Shown here one piece after another: positions 8,053 through 16,238 of a stretch of 28,811 nt of DNA. The DNA lies in NCBI GenBank assembly GCA_037141055.1, contig JBAXDH010000045.1:1-28811 (forward strand). The letters run 5' to 3'. Made by a program: the position numbers and the translations under genes. Position 1 is the first letter of the stretch; each line of letters opens with the position of its first letter. The notes beneath the pieces are model-generated. The model worked only from the letters and a program-made list of their open reading frames with translations, did not search any database and was not told where the DNA came from. Source of the stretch: CAIVAT01 sp037141055 (GTDB lineage Bacteria > Bacteroidota > Bacteroidia > Bacteroidales > FEN-979).

Positions 8053-9508
8053 CAGACTGCTCTCCCCTCTTCTTCCCGCACAATTCATCGATCTCATCGA
8101 TGGTAAGATGCGTATCGCAGCAGAATGCATCGCCGAGCTGATGTTCGCTGCAGAAATTGATCTTGCGGTAGGCAATCCTCTGGATATTGAGCAGATGGCG
8201 AACCGAGATGTTATCGGTCGTGAAGTTTTTACCGCCCGAACCGCAGGCGAGGGTCATGGACGGGGTGAGGCTGTTATACAATCCGCCGAGGGCACCCTGC
8301 GAGGAAGGGGTGTTCACCACGATCCGGCCAGCGTTCAATGCCTGTGCAAAGTACCTGATTTTGGCATCGTCGTTCGAGAAAATGCTCACCGTGTGTCCGA
8401 GGCCGCCGTGATCATTGATCCTCCTGCACATCGCAATGCCGTCGCTGAAACTTTCCACTTCATAAAAAGCAAGGATCGGGGCAAGGATCTCAAGTGACAA
8501 CGGCCACTTGTTGCCGACTTCATTTTTCGCCAGTTCGGCGATCAGCAGGTTTGTTTCTTCCGGAACCTCCACACCTGCCATCCGTGCTATCTCCCGGGCC
8601 GGTTTGCCGATCACTTCCGGGTTCATCGAATGCTGGGCTGAATTGATTGCGAGTTTGCCGACCCTGTCGATCTCTTCACGGTTGAGAAAGTATGCACCCT
8701 GGCGGACAAACTCATCCCTCACCTGCTGCGCGTTGTAATGAGAAACGACCACGGCCTGTTCGCTGGCGCAGATAGTTCCGTTATCAAAGAGTTTTGACAG
8801 CAGTATCTGCCCCACGGCAAATTCCACATCGGCGCTCTTCCCGATATAAACCGGCACGTTCCCGGGCCCCACACCAATTGCGGGATTGCCGGAATGATAC
8901 GCTGCCCGCACCAGGCTCACCGAACCGGTGGCAAGCACAAGCGCGATACGCCGGTGGCTCATGAATGCGAGCACCTGGTCGCGCGTGGCCCGCGGGATCC
9001 ATTGGATGCAATGTTCTGGAGCGCCCGATTCCAGTGCAGCCTCATAACATATCCGGGCAGCCTCGATGGTCGATTTCCGCGCAGCACCGTGGGGGAATAT
9101 GATAATCGGGTTGCGCGACTTCATGGCAATCAGGATCTTGAACAGCGCCGTGGAAGTGGGGTTTGTAATTGGCGTAACGGCAAATATCGGTCCCATCGGG
9201 CGGGCAATTTCAACAACCTGGTTTGCTTCATCTTCCGAAATGACCCCGACTGTCGGAATATTCTTAATGTCGCGGTATACGAACCGCGTGGCGATGATGT
9301 TTTTGATCACCTTGTCCCGCAGATTCCCGATGCCGGTTTCAGCATACGCCATCTCGGCAAGCACCTGCCTGTTATTGAAAGCCGCCCGGTATACTGAGAA
9401 TACGATGTTGTCTGTCTGCGACTGATCCAGCATTCCGAATGCATCGGCAGCACCGAGGGCGCGCTGCACCGTTTCTTCAACAAAAGCATCATGTTTCTTT
9501 TCTTCCAT
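8042..9508 (-). CDS. CoA-acylating aldehyde dehydrogenase (AdhE N-terminal type)
   Basis: A 488-residue enzyme matching the aldehyde dehydrogenase half of AdhE. Landmarks are NPTSTALFKILIAMKSRNP, IIIFPHGAARKST, GPGNVPVYI in the NAD-binding region, and the catalytic Cys247 in NGTICASEQ. The expected reaction is acyl-CoA + NADH + H+ to aldehyde + CoA + NAD+, or the reverse, with acetyl-CoA the likeliest substrate. The iron-dependent alcohol dehydrogenase half of AdhE is absent, so a separate alcohol dehydrogenase would be needed for ethanol formation. No microcompartment shell genes or EutE/PduP-style targeting peptide are seen, so it is probably free in the cytoplasm. It starts 11 bp after the ABC-F gene and is likely co-transcribed with it. 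The first 11 bp of the glycosidase/dehydrogenase overlap include both stop codons. Confidence 0.88.
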   Translation of the reverse strand: MEEKKHDAFVEETVQRALGAADAFGMLDQSQTDNIVFSVYRAAFNNRQVLAEMAYAETGIGNLRDKVIKNIIATRFVYRDIKNIPTVGVISEDEANQVVEIARPMGPIFAVTPITNPTSTALFKILIAMKSRNPIIIFPHGAARKSTIEAARICYEAALESGAPEHCIQWIPRATRDQVLAFMSHRRIALVLATGSVSLVRAAYHSGNPAIGVGPGNVPVYIGKSADVEFAVGQILLSKLFDNGTICASEQAVVVSHYNAQQVRDEFVRQGAYFLNREEIDRVGKLAINSAQHSMNPEVIGKPAREIARMAGVEVPEETNLLIAELAKNEVGNKWPLSLEILAPILAFYEVESFSDGIAMCRRINDHGGLGHTVSIFSNDDAKIRYFAQALNAGRIVVNTPSSQGALGGLYNSLTPSMTLACGSGGKNFTTDNISVRHLLNIQRIAYRKINFCSEHQLGDAFCCDTHLTIDEIDELCGKKRGEQSVTL

Positions 9509-9519
9509 GGCGGATACGA

Positions 9520-11394
9520 TTATGGAGTGTCACGGTCGCTGAGTTCCATCCAGCGGTCAGTCTTCAGTTCGATTTCAGGCAAAATTTCCGCCCACCGCTG
9601 CGACCGCAGTGTGAGGTCTTCAGGGGGCAGGCTTCCGGATTGCAGGCCGGCCTCAATTTCCGCCTTTTCGGTTTCAAGCCCGAGAATTTCCTTTTCCAGC
9701 GACTCAAGTTCGCGTTTTTCTTTGAATGACAGTTTGTTCGAGGCTGGAGCGGCTGGTTTAAGTGCCTCTGCCGTGCGCGTGAGGATGCGCTTATGCAGTT
9801 GCTCCTTTCGCTTCACCTCGTCACTCCACAGTTTATACTGGGTATAGTTCCCGGGGAAGTCTTTGATGACACCGTCGCCTTCAAAAACGAACAGATGGTC
9901 GACAATTTTATCGAGAAAGTACCGGTCGTGGGTCACAACCACTACACATCCGTTGAAAGAGGCCAGGTATTCTTCCAGCACATTGAGGGTGAGGATATCG
10001 AGGTCATTGGTGGGTTCATCGAGGATCAGGAAATTCGGGCTGCGCATGAGCACCGTCACCAGGTAAAGGCGCCGCTTCTCGCCCCCGCTCAGTTTATAGA
10101 CCTGCTGAAAATGTGAAGGATAAGGAAACATGAAATAGTTCAGAAAGGCCGCGGCTGAAATCGTGTCGCCATTGCCGATTTTAACCACCTCTGCAATTTC
10201 TTTCACGACATCGATCACGGTGGTATCCTCGTTGAAGACCAGCCCCTGCTGTTTGTAATATCCGTACTGAATGGTTTCTCCGGTCTGTATATGGCCCTTT
10301 TGCGGCCTGATCCTGCCGGTGATGATATCGAGAAATGTCGACTTGCCCGAGCCGTTTTTGCCGACGATGCCAACCTTTTCGCGCCGTTTGAACGTATATG
10401 TAAAACCTTTCAGAATCGCCAGATCGCCCCATTTGAAAGAAACGTCGTTGATCTCAAGTATTTTATTTCCCATCCGGGCTCCCTCGATCTGAAGGTTGAG
10501 CCGCTCCTCGTAAACCTTTTCAGAAGCCTTGTCCTGCAATTCGTAGAAACTGTCGATCCGGGCCTTCGCCTTGGTGGTGCGGGCCTTTGGCATCCTGCGC
10601 ATCCATTCCTGTTCGGTCCGCATGAGGTTCTGCGCCCGTTCGACCTCCTTGTTTTTATTGTCAATACGTTCAGCCTGTTTTTCCAGGAAATAGGAATAAT
10701 TGCCCCTGTACCGGTATACGGCTGCATTCTCCATTTCATAAACTTCGTCGCAAACCCGGTCGAGAAAATAGCGGTCGTGGGTGACCATGAGCAGGGTGAG
10801 GCTTGATTTTGCAAGATATTCTTCAAGCCACTCTATCATTTCAACATCCAGGTGGTTGGTTGGCTCATCGAGAATCAGGAAGGAGGGTTCGGTAATGAGC
10901 ACTTTGGCCAGGGCCACACGCTTTCGCTGGCCTCCCGAAAGTTGGGCGACGCGCTGGTCGAGATCGGGGAGTTTGAGCTGCGTAAGAATCTGTTTCACAC
11001 GTGTTTCATACTCCCAGCCCTGGATGGCATCCATTTGCTCCATCGCCCGCTGTATCTCATTCTTATCCTCCCCCTTGATGACATGTTCGTAATTCAGGAT
11101 CGTTTTCTGAATGTCGTTGGAATGGGAATAAACCTCTTCGAAAACGGTGTTTTCCGGCTTAAGGTCCGGCTCCTGCCTGAGGTATTCAAAAGAATCGGGA
11201 CAGAACAGGCTCACGGTGCCTGCATCGCAGGGCTCCAGGCCGGCAATGATATTCAGCAGGCTGGTTTTGCCTGCCCCGTTGCGGGCAATAAGGGCCACTT
11301 TCTGAGATTGGCTCATCACAAATGAAATATTCTCAAAAAGGTTCTTTTCACCGTAAGAACGGGCCAGGTTCTCTACTTGGAGGATCGTCGACAT
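9520..11394 (-). CDS. ABC-F family ATPase, Uup-like
   Basis: The product is 624 residues from the ATG at 11394 (MSTILQVENL). A longer in-frame reading to 11490 would run through the promoter and is rejected. It carries two ABC domains in tandem with no membrane part. Domain 1 has Walker A ARNGAGKTS, signature LSGGQRKRVALAK and Walker B LILDEPTNHLD. Domain 2 has GKNGSGKST, LSGGEKRRLYL and LILDEPTNDLD. The linker motif MRRMPKARTTKAKARI and the C-terminal coiled coil (KEKRELESLEKEILGLE) match Uup. ABC-F proteins bind ribosomes and relieve stalled translation, and Uup is also linked to DNA-repeat stability. The gene leads a two-gene unit with the aldehyde dehydrogenase and is divergent from the methyltransferase-like gene at 11496. 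Confidence 0.92.
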   Translation of the reverse strand: MSTILQVENLARSYGEKNLFENISFVMSQSQKVALIARNGAGKTSLLNIIAGLEPCDAGTVSLFCPDSFEYLRQEPDLKPENTVFEEVYSHSNDIQKTILNYEHVIKGEDKNEIQRAMEQMDAIQGWEYETRVKQILTQLKLPDLDQRVAQLSGGQRKRVALAKVLITEPSFLILDEPTNHLDVEMIEWLEEYLAKSSLTLLMVTHDRYFLDRVCDEVYEMENAAVYRYRGNYSYFLEKQAERIDNKNKEVERAQNLMRTEQEWMRRMPKARTTKAKARIDSFYELQDKASEKVYEERLNLQIEGARMGNKILEINDVSFKWGDLAILKGFTYTFKRREKVGIVGKNGSGKSTFLDIITGRIRPQKGHIQTGETIQYGYYKQQGLVFNEDTTVIDVVKEIAEVVKIGNGDTISAAAFLNYFMFPYPSHFQQVYKLSGGEKRRLYLVTVLMRSPNFLILDEPTNDLDILTLNVLEEYLASFNGCVVVVTHDRYFLDKIVDHLFVFEGDGVIKDFPGNYTQYKLWSDEVKRKEQLHKRILTRTAEALKPAAPASNKLSFKEKRELESLEKEILGLETEKAEIEAGLQSGSLPPEDLTLRSQRWAEILPEIELKTDRWMELSDRDTP

Positions 11395-11413
11395 GAATAA
11401 AATAAATGAGGGG

Positions 11414-11421
11414 CAAAGGTA
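11414..11421 (-). promoter_or_regulatory. -7 box TACCTTTG for the ABC-F gene
   Basis: On the minus strand TACCTTTG matches TAnnTTTG 19 nt before the ATG at 11394. The -33 region is T-rich (ATTTTTAC) but has no clean TTG. The identical octamer occurs before the genes at 16224 and 20507. Confidence 0.5.
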
Positions 11422-11478
11422 GACAATATCGTGCGTAAAAATATGGCTGCCCGGTTTCAGCGAAAGCATAAAATTATC

Positions 11479-11486
11479 TAAATTTA
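11479..11486 (+). promoter_or_regulatory. Possible -7 box TAAATTTA for the 11496 gene run
   Basis: TAAATTTA is one base from TAnnTTTG, with a TTT about 21 nt upstream and the ATG only 9 nt downstream. This is a weak match, supported mainly by its position in the divergent gap. Confidence 0.3.
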
Positions 11487-11495
11487 CCAAAAAAA

Positions 11496-12062
11496 ATGAT
11501 GCCGCTCCACAGCTACTTCGTTTTGACCGCCTTCACCTTCCTGTTGATTATTTTAATCCTGCAAATCATCAGGTTACGAAAATTCAGGTCTGAATTCCTT
11601 GGCGCCCCGACCATTAAAAAGCGGTACTTCTATGCCGGGAAAATTGCAATTTTCACCACATGGGCATTGTTTATCGTTAAAGCCATCAGCCCGGGGCTCG
11701 GATATCTCTCCCTGCCTGTCGCTTTTTCGTGGGTTGCCGTCGGATTGCTTTATACCGGTGCCTTCATCATGGCGGTTTCCATGATAAAGCTTGGAAAATC
11801 GCTGAAAGTGGGATTGCCTGCCGGGGAAACAATCCTGCAAACAACCGGCATCTACCGGGTCAGCCGCAACCCGCTGTATTGCGGCGTACACCTCATTGCC
11901 ATTGCCTCCTGCATTTATTTCCCTGATCTGTTAAATCTCACACTTACCGTATTCGGAATTTACATCCACCATATGATTATCATCCGTGAAGAACAGTTTC
12001 TGTCGCACCGGTTTGGGAAAGCATGGCTGATATACAGCACCAGGGTGAGCAGGTATTTATAA
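11496..12062 (+). CDS. Isoprenylcysteine carboxyl methyltransferase-like membrane protein
   Basis: A 188-residue integral membrane protein with about four or five hydrophobic segments. The C-terminal half carries the ICMT/phospholipid methyltransferase signature TTGIYRVSRNPLYCG, followed by a hydrophobic segment and EEQFLSHRFGKAWLIY, the usual E-E-x-x-L...FG..Y pattern of this SAM-dependent family. Bacteria lack prenylated CaaX proteins, so the natural substrate is unknown; lipid or small-molecule methylation is plausible. It is the first gene of a rightward run with the DgkA-family gene (31 bp gap) and the S9 peptidase. A second ATG directly follows the first, so the start could be 11499. 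Confidence 0.8.
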   Translation: MMPLHSYFVLTAFTFLLIILILQIIRLRKFRSEFLGAPTIKKRYFYAGKIAIFTTWALFIVKAISPGLGYLSLPVAFSWVAVGLLYTGAFIMAVSMIKLGKSLKVGLPAGETILQTTGIYRVSRNPLYCGVHLIAIASCIYFPDLLNLTLTVFGIYIHHMIIIREEQFLSHRFGKAWLIYSTRVSRYL

Positions 12063-12093
12063 AAGCCATAAGAGCGAATACAACTTGCAGCAA

Positions 12094-12453
12094 ATGAATT
12101 TCAGCACGGGAAAATTGGTAAAGAGTTTCGGATACGCTTTCAAAGGGTTTGCCTTTGTGGTCAAAACACAACAAAATTTCCGGTTTCATCTCTTGGTCAC
12201 CCTTGCTGTAATCGTTTCCGGTTTTATCGCAAAACTTTCCCCGGCCGAATGGTGCCTGGTGATATTGACGATCGCGATGGTCCTGGCCATCGAAATTTTG
12301 AACACTGCGGTCGAAAAACTTGTTGATTTCATCTCTCCCGGGTTTCATGAGCAGGCCGGGATGGTGAAGGACATTTCCGCCGCTGCTGTTCTGCTTACAG
12401 CCATCGGTGCCGTGACAATCGGCTGCATTATTTTTTTACCAAAGATATTTTAA
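12094..12453 (+). CDS. dgkA: Diacylglycerol/undecaprenol kinase, DgkA family
   Basis: A small three-helix membrane kinase of 119 residues from the ATG at 12094; the in-frame TTG at 12085 is less likely. The family signature EILNTAVEKLVDF is followed by GMVKDISAAAVLL, which contains the conserved Glu, Asn and Asp that bind Mg-ATP. An amphipathic N-terminus (KSFGYAFKGF) precedes the first helix. In Gram-negatives it recycles diacylglycerol to phosphatidate. Some homologues phosphorylate undecaprenol, and sequence alone does not separate the two. It sits between the ICMT-like gene and the S9 peptidase, all rightward with short gaps. Confidence 0.92.
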   Translation: MNFSTGKLVKSFGYAFKGFAFVVKTQQNFRFHLLVTLAVIVSGFIAKLSPAEWCLVILTIAMVLAIEILNTAVEKLVDFISPGFHEQAGMVKDISAAAVLLTAIGAVTIGCIIFLPKIF

Positions 12454-12472
12454 ACCATTAACCTCCGATACG

Positions 12473-14563
12473 ATGAAAAAATTATCCCTTTTCCTGTTGC
12501 TGGCGATCATCGCAGGACTCTCTGCATGCAAACCAAAAGAGAAAAAATCCGAAGAAGCACCTTTGATCGAAAAACAAACGACGGAACTTAAGAGCGACCT
12601 CATGACTCCCGAAGTTCTGTGGAGCCTTGGCCGGTTGAGCGAACCGGAACTTTCTCCCGACAAACAGACCGTCCTGTATGGTGTTACCTATTATGATGTT
12701 GCTCAGAATAAAGGAAACCGTGAACTGTATACGGTCGGAACCGACGGACAGAACCTGAAGCGGATCACCACGACCAGGTTCAGCGAATACCAGGCCATGT
12801 GGGCCCCCGACGGGAAAAAGATCGTCTTCATGTCTGCCGAAAGCGGTTCCATGCAGGCCTGGGAGATGACCCCCGACGGCATGAACCGTAAACAGGTCAC
12901 CAACATCGAAAATGGCATAAACGGTTTCAAATATTCGCCGGATATGAAAAAACTGCTGTACACGGCCGATGTGGTCCCTGATAAGCAGATGAAAGACCTT
13001 TACACGGACCTGCCCAAAGCCAGCGGCCGGATATACAACGACCTGATGTACCGTCACTGGGACACCTGGGTGCAGGCTTACAGCCATATTTTTGTCGCAG
13101 GCCTCGGTTCGGAAACAATCACCGGCGGAACCGACATCATGATCAATGAGCCATACGAGTCTCCCCTGATGCCCTTCGGTGGTATGGAACAGATCACCTG
13201 GAGCCCCGACGGTAAAGTCATTGCCTACACCTGCCGGAAGAAAAAAGGCGTTGAATATGCGAAGTCGACCAACTCCGACATTTACCTGTATGAACTTGAT
13301 GGTGGTAAAACAACCAACATCAGCGAGGGAATGATGGGCTATGACGTGGCCCCGGTATTCTCCCCCGACGGAAAGAAAATTGCGTGGCAAAGCATGGAGC
13401 GGGACGGGTATGAATCTGACAAAAACCGCCTGTTCGTTTATGACGCCGAGTCGAAAGCCAAGGTTGATTTCACCAAAAATTTCGATCAGAATGCGGAAGG
13501 ACTCGCATGGAGTGACGACAATAAGTCAATCTTTTTTATCAGCGACTACCACGCCACCGACGAAATTTACCGCCTTGACGTTGCCGACGGAAAAATCACG
13601 AAAATCACCTCCGGCATCCACAATTACACCGGCGTGATCCCTGCCGGTTCAAAACTCATCGCATCACGCATGTCGATGTCGGCCCCGGTTGAATTGTTTT
13701 CCGTTGATCCCGTCACAGGCAAAGACACACCCATCACGGCAACGAACAAGGACGTGCTTGACAAACTGTCGCTTGCACGCATTGAACGGCGCTGGATCAA
13801 GACCTCCGACAACAAGGACATGCACACCTGGATCATCTATCCGCCCCATTTTGATTCAACAAAAAAATACCCGACGCTTCTGTATTGTGAAGGCGGCCCG
13901 CAGAGCACCGTCAGCCAGTTCTGGTCATTTCGCTGGAATTTCCAGATGATGGCTGCCAACGGCTACATCATTGTTGCACCAAACCGCCGTGGCTTGCCGG
14001 GTTTCGGCCAGGCATGGAATGAACAGATCAGCGGTGATTATGGCGGTCAGAACATGAAAGATTATTTGAGCGCCATCGATGCCATGACGAAAGAGCCGTA
14101 TGTGAACAAGGACAAACTGGGTTGCGTGGGTGCAAGCTATGGCGGATTCTCCGTTTACTGGCTGGCAGGAAACCACAACAAGCGTTTCAAAGCCTTTATT
14201 GCCCACGATGGCATGTTCAACCTCGAGGCGCAGTATCTCGAAACAGAGGAGATGTGGTTTGTGAACTGGGACCTTGGCGGGCCGTTCTGGGATAAGAACA
14301 ACAAAATCGCCCAGCGGTCATTTGCAAACTCCCCGCACCGGTTTGTGCAGAACTGGGACACGCCGATTCTTTGCATCCATGGGGAACTCGACTACCGGAT
14401 TGTCGCCACCCAGGGCATGCAGGCATTCAATGCGGCGATCCTTCGCGGCATTCCTGCAGAATTCCTCTACTTCCCCGACGAGAACCACTGGGTGCTGAAA
14501 CCCCAGAACGGGATTTTGTGGCAGCGTACCTTCTACAACTGGCTTGATCGCTGGCTGAAGTAA
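12473..14563 (+). CDS. S9 family peptidase lipoprotein (DPP-IV / acylaminoacyl peptidase type)
   Basis: A 696-residue prolyl-oligopeptidase-family serine peptidase. The lipoprotein signal ends at LSAC with the lipidated Cys19, so it should be anchored in an envelope membrane. Residues about 45-430 form a beta-propeller with WD40-like PDG repeats (TPDGMNRKQVTN, WSPDGKVIAYT, FSPDGKKIAWQS). Residues about 450-696 form an alpha/beta hydrolase domain with the triad Ser555 (GASYGG), Asp640 (GELDYR) and His672 (ENHW). Members remove dipeptides or acylated residues from peptides. DPP-IV-type enzymes usually have a conserved Glu pair in the propeller that I cannot confirm, so the exact specificity is open. 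It begins 19 bp after the dgkA-family gene and ends just before the accessory island. Confidence 0.93.
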   Translation: MKKLSLFLLLAIIAGLSACKPKEKKSEEAPLIEKQTTELKSDLMTPEVLWSLGRLSEPELSPDKQTVLYGVTYYDVAQNKGNRELYTVGTDGQNLKRITTTRFSEYQAMWAPDGKKIVFMSAESGSMQAWEMTPDGMNRKQVTNIENGINGFKYSPDMKKLLYTADVVPDKQMKDLYTDLPKASGRIYNDLMYRHWDTWVQAYSHIFVAGLGSETITGGTDIMINEPYESPLMPFGGMEQITWSPDGKVIAYTCRKKKGVEYAKSTNSDIYLYELDGGKTTNISEGMMGYDVAPVFSPDGKKIAWQSMERDGYESDKNRLFVYDAESKAKVDFTKNFDQNAEGLAWSDDNKSIFFISDYHATDEIYRLDVADGKITKITSGIHNYTGVIPAGSKLIASRMSMSAPVELFSVDPVTGKDTPITATNKDVLDKLSLARIERRWIKTSDNKDMHTWIIYPPHFDSTKKYPTLLYCEGGPQSTVSQFWSFRWNFQMMAANGYIIVAPNRRGLPGFGQAWNEQISGDYGGQNMKDYLSAIDAMTKEPYVNKDKLGCVGASYGGFSVYWLAGNHNKRFKAFIAHDGMFNLEAQYLETEEMWFVNWDLGGPFWDKNNKIAQRSFANSPHRFVQNWDTPILCIHGELDYRIVATQGMQAFNAAILRGIPAEFLYFPDENHWVLKPQNGILWQRTFYNWLDRWLK

Positions 14564-14571
14564 ATAAAATG

Positions 14572-14588
14572 TTCTCGCAGATTTTCGC
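14572..14588. repeat. Left inverted copy of REP-like motif
   Basis: TTCTCGCAGATTTTCGC here is the exact reverse complement of 17016-17032. It lies 9 bp after the S9 peptidase stop, while its partner lies 45 bp before the sugar transferase stop. Both belong to a degenerate AATCTGCG-type repeat that is also clustered at the right end. Confidence 0.6.
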
Positions 14589-14629
14589 AGAAAACAGGAA
14601 ACACTGTCGGTGTATATCTATCAATGACG

Positions 14630-14650
14630 ACTCTCGTCCCCGCTACAAAA
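14630..14650 (+). repeat. Left copy of 21-nt direct repeat (possible att site)
   Basis: ACTCTCGTCCCCGCTAC followed by AAAA occurs identically here and at 16684-16704. The flanks of the two copies differ. The sequence looks like the 3' end of a tRNA gene: the end of a T loop, a T-stem strand CTCGT, an acceptor strand CCCCGCT and discriminator A. Neither copy is attached to a whole tRNA. The two copies bracket the toxin-antitoxin genes. Confidence 0.7.
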
Positions 14651-14694
14651 ATACCCACAATTTATTGTCCATCAATATATTGTGGGTATTTTTT
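14647..14694. terminator. Bidirectional terminator between the S9 peptidase and HigA genes
   Basis: ATACCCACAAT (14651-14661) pairs perfectly with ATTGTGGGTAT (14679-14689). An A run lies before the left arm and a T run (14689-14694) after the right arm, so it can end transcription from both sides. It overlaps the last A residues of the left direct repeat. Confidence 0.75.
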
Positions 14695-14778
14695 ATGTTG
14701 AATTGCGACAAAATCGGCTCCTAAATCCCTGGTTTTGACCTGAACAGCTAATTCCTCACCAGGATGACGGGATTTTTT

Positions 14779-15228
14779 TTAGCAAGCCAACTCAACCTTT
14801 TTGGGCGTGTTCATCACGCTGGCATTTCGCAAATGGGAATTTGCCGGGTTTACCAGTTTGTAGGGCCGGTTAAATGCTTCCTGCGAAACCTTAAAGTATG
14901 CGGCCAGCACTCGGATAATCTCCTTGGACAATCCTTTCTTATAATTCAAAATATCAGAGACCAGACCTTTGCTCACACCCAGAATGGTGACCAGGTCTTT
15001 GGCTTTCAAATTATGATCATGCATTAATGAGTGCAGCAATACAATGGGATTGACTTCGCGTAGTGTTGAATGTTCAGTGTCCCACTTCTCAATCAATAAC
15101 GTGAGTAGTTCGATCTCATCTCCGGAATCTTTACTGTTTTCATTACGTTCTAGTAAATCCTCAAGCGCTTTACAATAAGTATTGTATTGTGGCTCGGATT
15201 TAATAACGGTATATTTTAAGGTCTTCAT
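14779..15228 (-). CDS. HigA-like antitoxin (XRE-type HTH)
   Basis: The product is 149 residues from the ATG at 15228; a TTG two codons upstream is possible. The N-terminal part (MKTLKYTVIKSEPQYNTYC...) is typical of HigA-type antitoxins found downstream of HigB toxins. Residues about 65-125 are a helix-turn-helix domain, with LKAKDLVTILGVSKGLVSDILNYK as the recognition region. Antitoxins of this family bind the toxin through the N-terminal part and repress their own operon. The gene lies 11 bp after the toxin reading frame, in the usual toxin-first order. The antitoxin looks intact, although the toxin partner is damaged. Confidence 0.85.
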   Translation of the reverse strand: MKTLKYTVIKSEPQYNTYCKALEDLLERNENSKDSGDEIELLTLLIEKWDTEHSTLREVNPIVLLHSLMHDHNLKAKDLVTILGVSKGLVSDILNYKKGLSKEIIRVLAAYFKVSQEAFNRPYKLVNPANSHLRNASVMNTPKKVELAC

Positions 15229-15239
15229 GTCCAATAGAA

Positions 15240-15521
15240 TTAATGCTCATTAACAGTATATTGCCCTCCATGATTGCAGAGTTCATCGTATTCTGCATGT
15301 GTCCCGATCCAGCAGACAAACAGATGAACCAAGGAGGAGCCAAAATGATATTTACAAATCATCCGGTAGTTATTTCCTCCAATGTTAAAAACAACCCGGC
15401 TGCTACCCTGCCCCAATAAATCTGCTGATCCAAAGGTATGCCGTATGTTTGGCATTTTCAATAAAAGGTTGCAACAGCGTCGGGGGAAGCATGATGGAAT
15501 ATTCACTGGATGAGTTTGCAT
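15240..15521 (-). pseudogene. HigB-type toxin remnant with foreign N-terminus
   Basis: From about 15443 down to 15240 the frame matches the C-terminal half of HigB mRNA interferases: SADLL, RVVFNIGGNNYRMI and IGTHAEYDEL. The expected N-terminal half (about 40 residues, normally a helix with a WY-containing stretch) is absent. The bases upstream in this frame (MQTHPVNIPSCFPRRCC...) match nothing in the family. Read one frame over, the same bases encode a histidine kinase fragment. The most economical reading is a recombination junction near 15440-15450, leaving an inactive toxin. The ATG at 15521 is only the first ATG of the open frame and may not be used. The adjacent HigA-like antitoxin is intact. 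Confidence 0.75.
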
Positions 15522-15525
15522 TTTC
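15445..15525 (-). pseudogene. Fragment of a LytS/YehU-type sensor histidine kinase
   Basis: In the frame beginning at 15525 (minus) the translation is about 27 residues ending IMLPPTLLQPFIENAKH. LPPxLLQPFIENA is the highly conserved N-box region of the His_kinase family that pairs with LytTR regulators. A TGA lies just upstream (15528-15526), and the match stops at the point where the HigB-like frame begins. No other part of a kinase is visible nearby, so this appears to be a small stranded fragment. Confidence 0.55.
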
Positions 15526-15616
15526 TCATGGATAAAGAAATCGCATTCGGCAATACCTTGTTTAAAGAAATCAATAACGGAGGCGAGCCATTATTTTAGC
15601 GGCAGGGCTGTTGAAA

Positions 15617-15943
15617 TTAAATATTGGAGATCAAATCCTTTAGAAGAGGCAAATCAACTTCTACCGTCTTCCAAACAACATCGAGATCAACATCTAAATA
15701 ATCATGTATAAGTTTATCTCTCATCCCGGCCATTGCAGACCAAGGTATTTCTTGATGAGTTAGCGTGAATGATTTTGAAATTTTCTTTGTTGCTTCTCCA
15801 ATGATTTCAATATTTCTGATGATCGCATCCTGAATCATGACGTTGCCATCAAAATCAAACCTGGAAACTCCTCTGGTGAAATTTTCAATTTTGAGAATCG
15901 CCTCAAGTATATGGTCAAGATAAACCTGATCGCTTCGAATCAT
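15617..15943 (-). CDS. hepT: HepT-like HEPN toxin
   Basis: A 108-residue HEPN-domain protein of the HepT (DUF86) family, all-helical. The catalytic RNase motif R-x4-H-x-Y is present as RDKLIHDY near the C-terminus, and RNIEIIGEATKKIS is the usual central helix. HepT cleaves RNA, including tRNA in characterised systems, and is silenced by AMP addition to the Tyr of this motif by its MntA partner. The start codon overlaps the mntA stop by 4 bp (ATGA), which indicates translational coupling. The stretch 15522-15616 between this gene and the HigB remnant holds only scrambled sequence. Confidence 0.9.
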   Translation of the reverse strand: MIRSDQVYLDHILEAILKIENFTRGVSRFDFDGNVMIQDAIIRNIEIIGEATKKISKSFTLTHQEIPWSAMAGMRDKLIHDYLDVDLDVVWKTVEVDLPLLKDLISNI

Positions 15944-16224
15944 TGATATATTATTTGAAGATCATGTTGAATACTTTCCTTTAAGATTTTATTCTTTACA
16001 GCCCCTTCGGTAACAAGGTCTACCTTGATACCAAGTTGGTGAGACATTAAATTTTCAACTTGAACTAATTGGAGAAGTGACAAGGTCGATTTGAACCGGA
16101 CCAAAATATCAATATCACTTTCACCCGTGTTTTCATTTCTAGCGTAAGAACCGAACACACCGATCATTACCGGGTCGTACGCACGCAATGCATTGATAAT
16201 AATATTTTTAATCTCTGGGGTCAT
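15940..16224 (-). CDS. mntA: MntA-like nucleotidyltransferase antitoxin
   Basis: A 94-residue minimal nucleotidyltransferase. The signature GSYAR is followed by GESDIDILV, which supplies the two metal-binding Asp residues of the GSxAR...DxD motif. In the HepT/MntA (type VII) systems this protein adds AMP units to the tyrosine of the HepT RNase motif and so neutralises it. It is the first gene of the two-gene unit. A TACCTTTG promoter box lies 14 nt upstream of the ATG and an inverted repeat lies further upstream, a possible autoregulatory site. Confidence 0.9.
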   Translation of the reverse strand: MTPEIKNIIINALRAYDPVMIGVFGSYARNENTGESDIDILVRFKSTLSLLQLVQVENLMSHQLGIKVDLVTEGAVKNKILKESIQHDLQIIYQ

Positions 16225-16238
16225 AACACACCTTTAAG

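Noticed and set aside
11395..11490. Upstream extension of the ABC-F protein to a start at 11490
   Set aside because: The extra 32 residues run through a TACCTTTG promoter box, and ABC-F proteins start close to the first beta strand, as the ATG at 11394 does.
12482..13390. A 302-codon reading frame antisense to the S9 peptidase
   Set aside because: It is fully inside a well-supported gene on the other strand, and its translation has no family features. It is a codon-bias shadow.
14564..14650. Possible tRNA gene ending in CCCCGCTAC
   Set aside because: Only the 3'-like end is present. There is no matching 5' acceptor strand, D arm or anticodon arm upstream of either copy.
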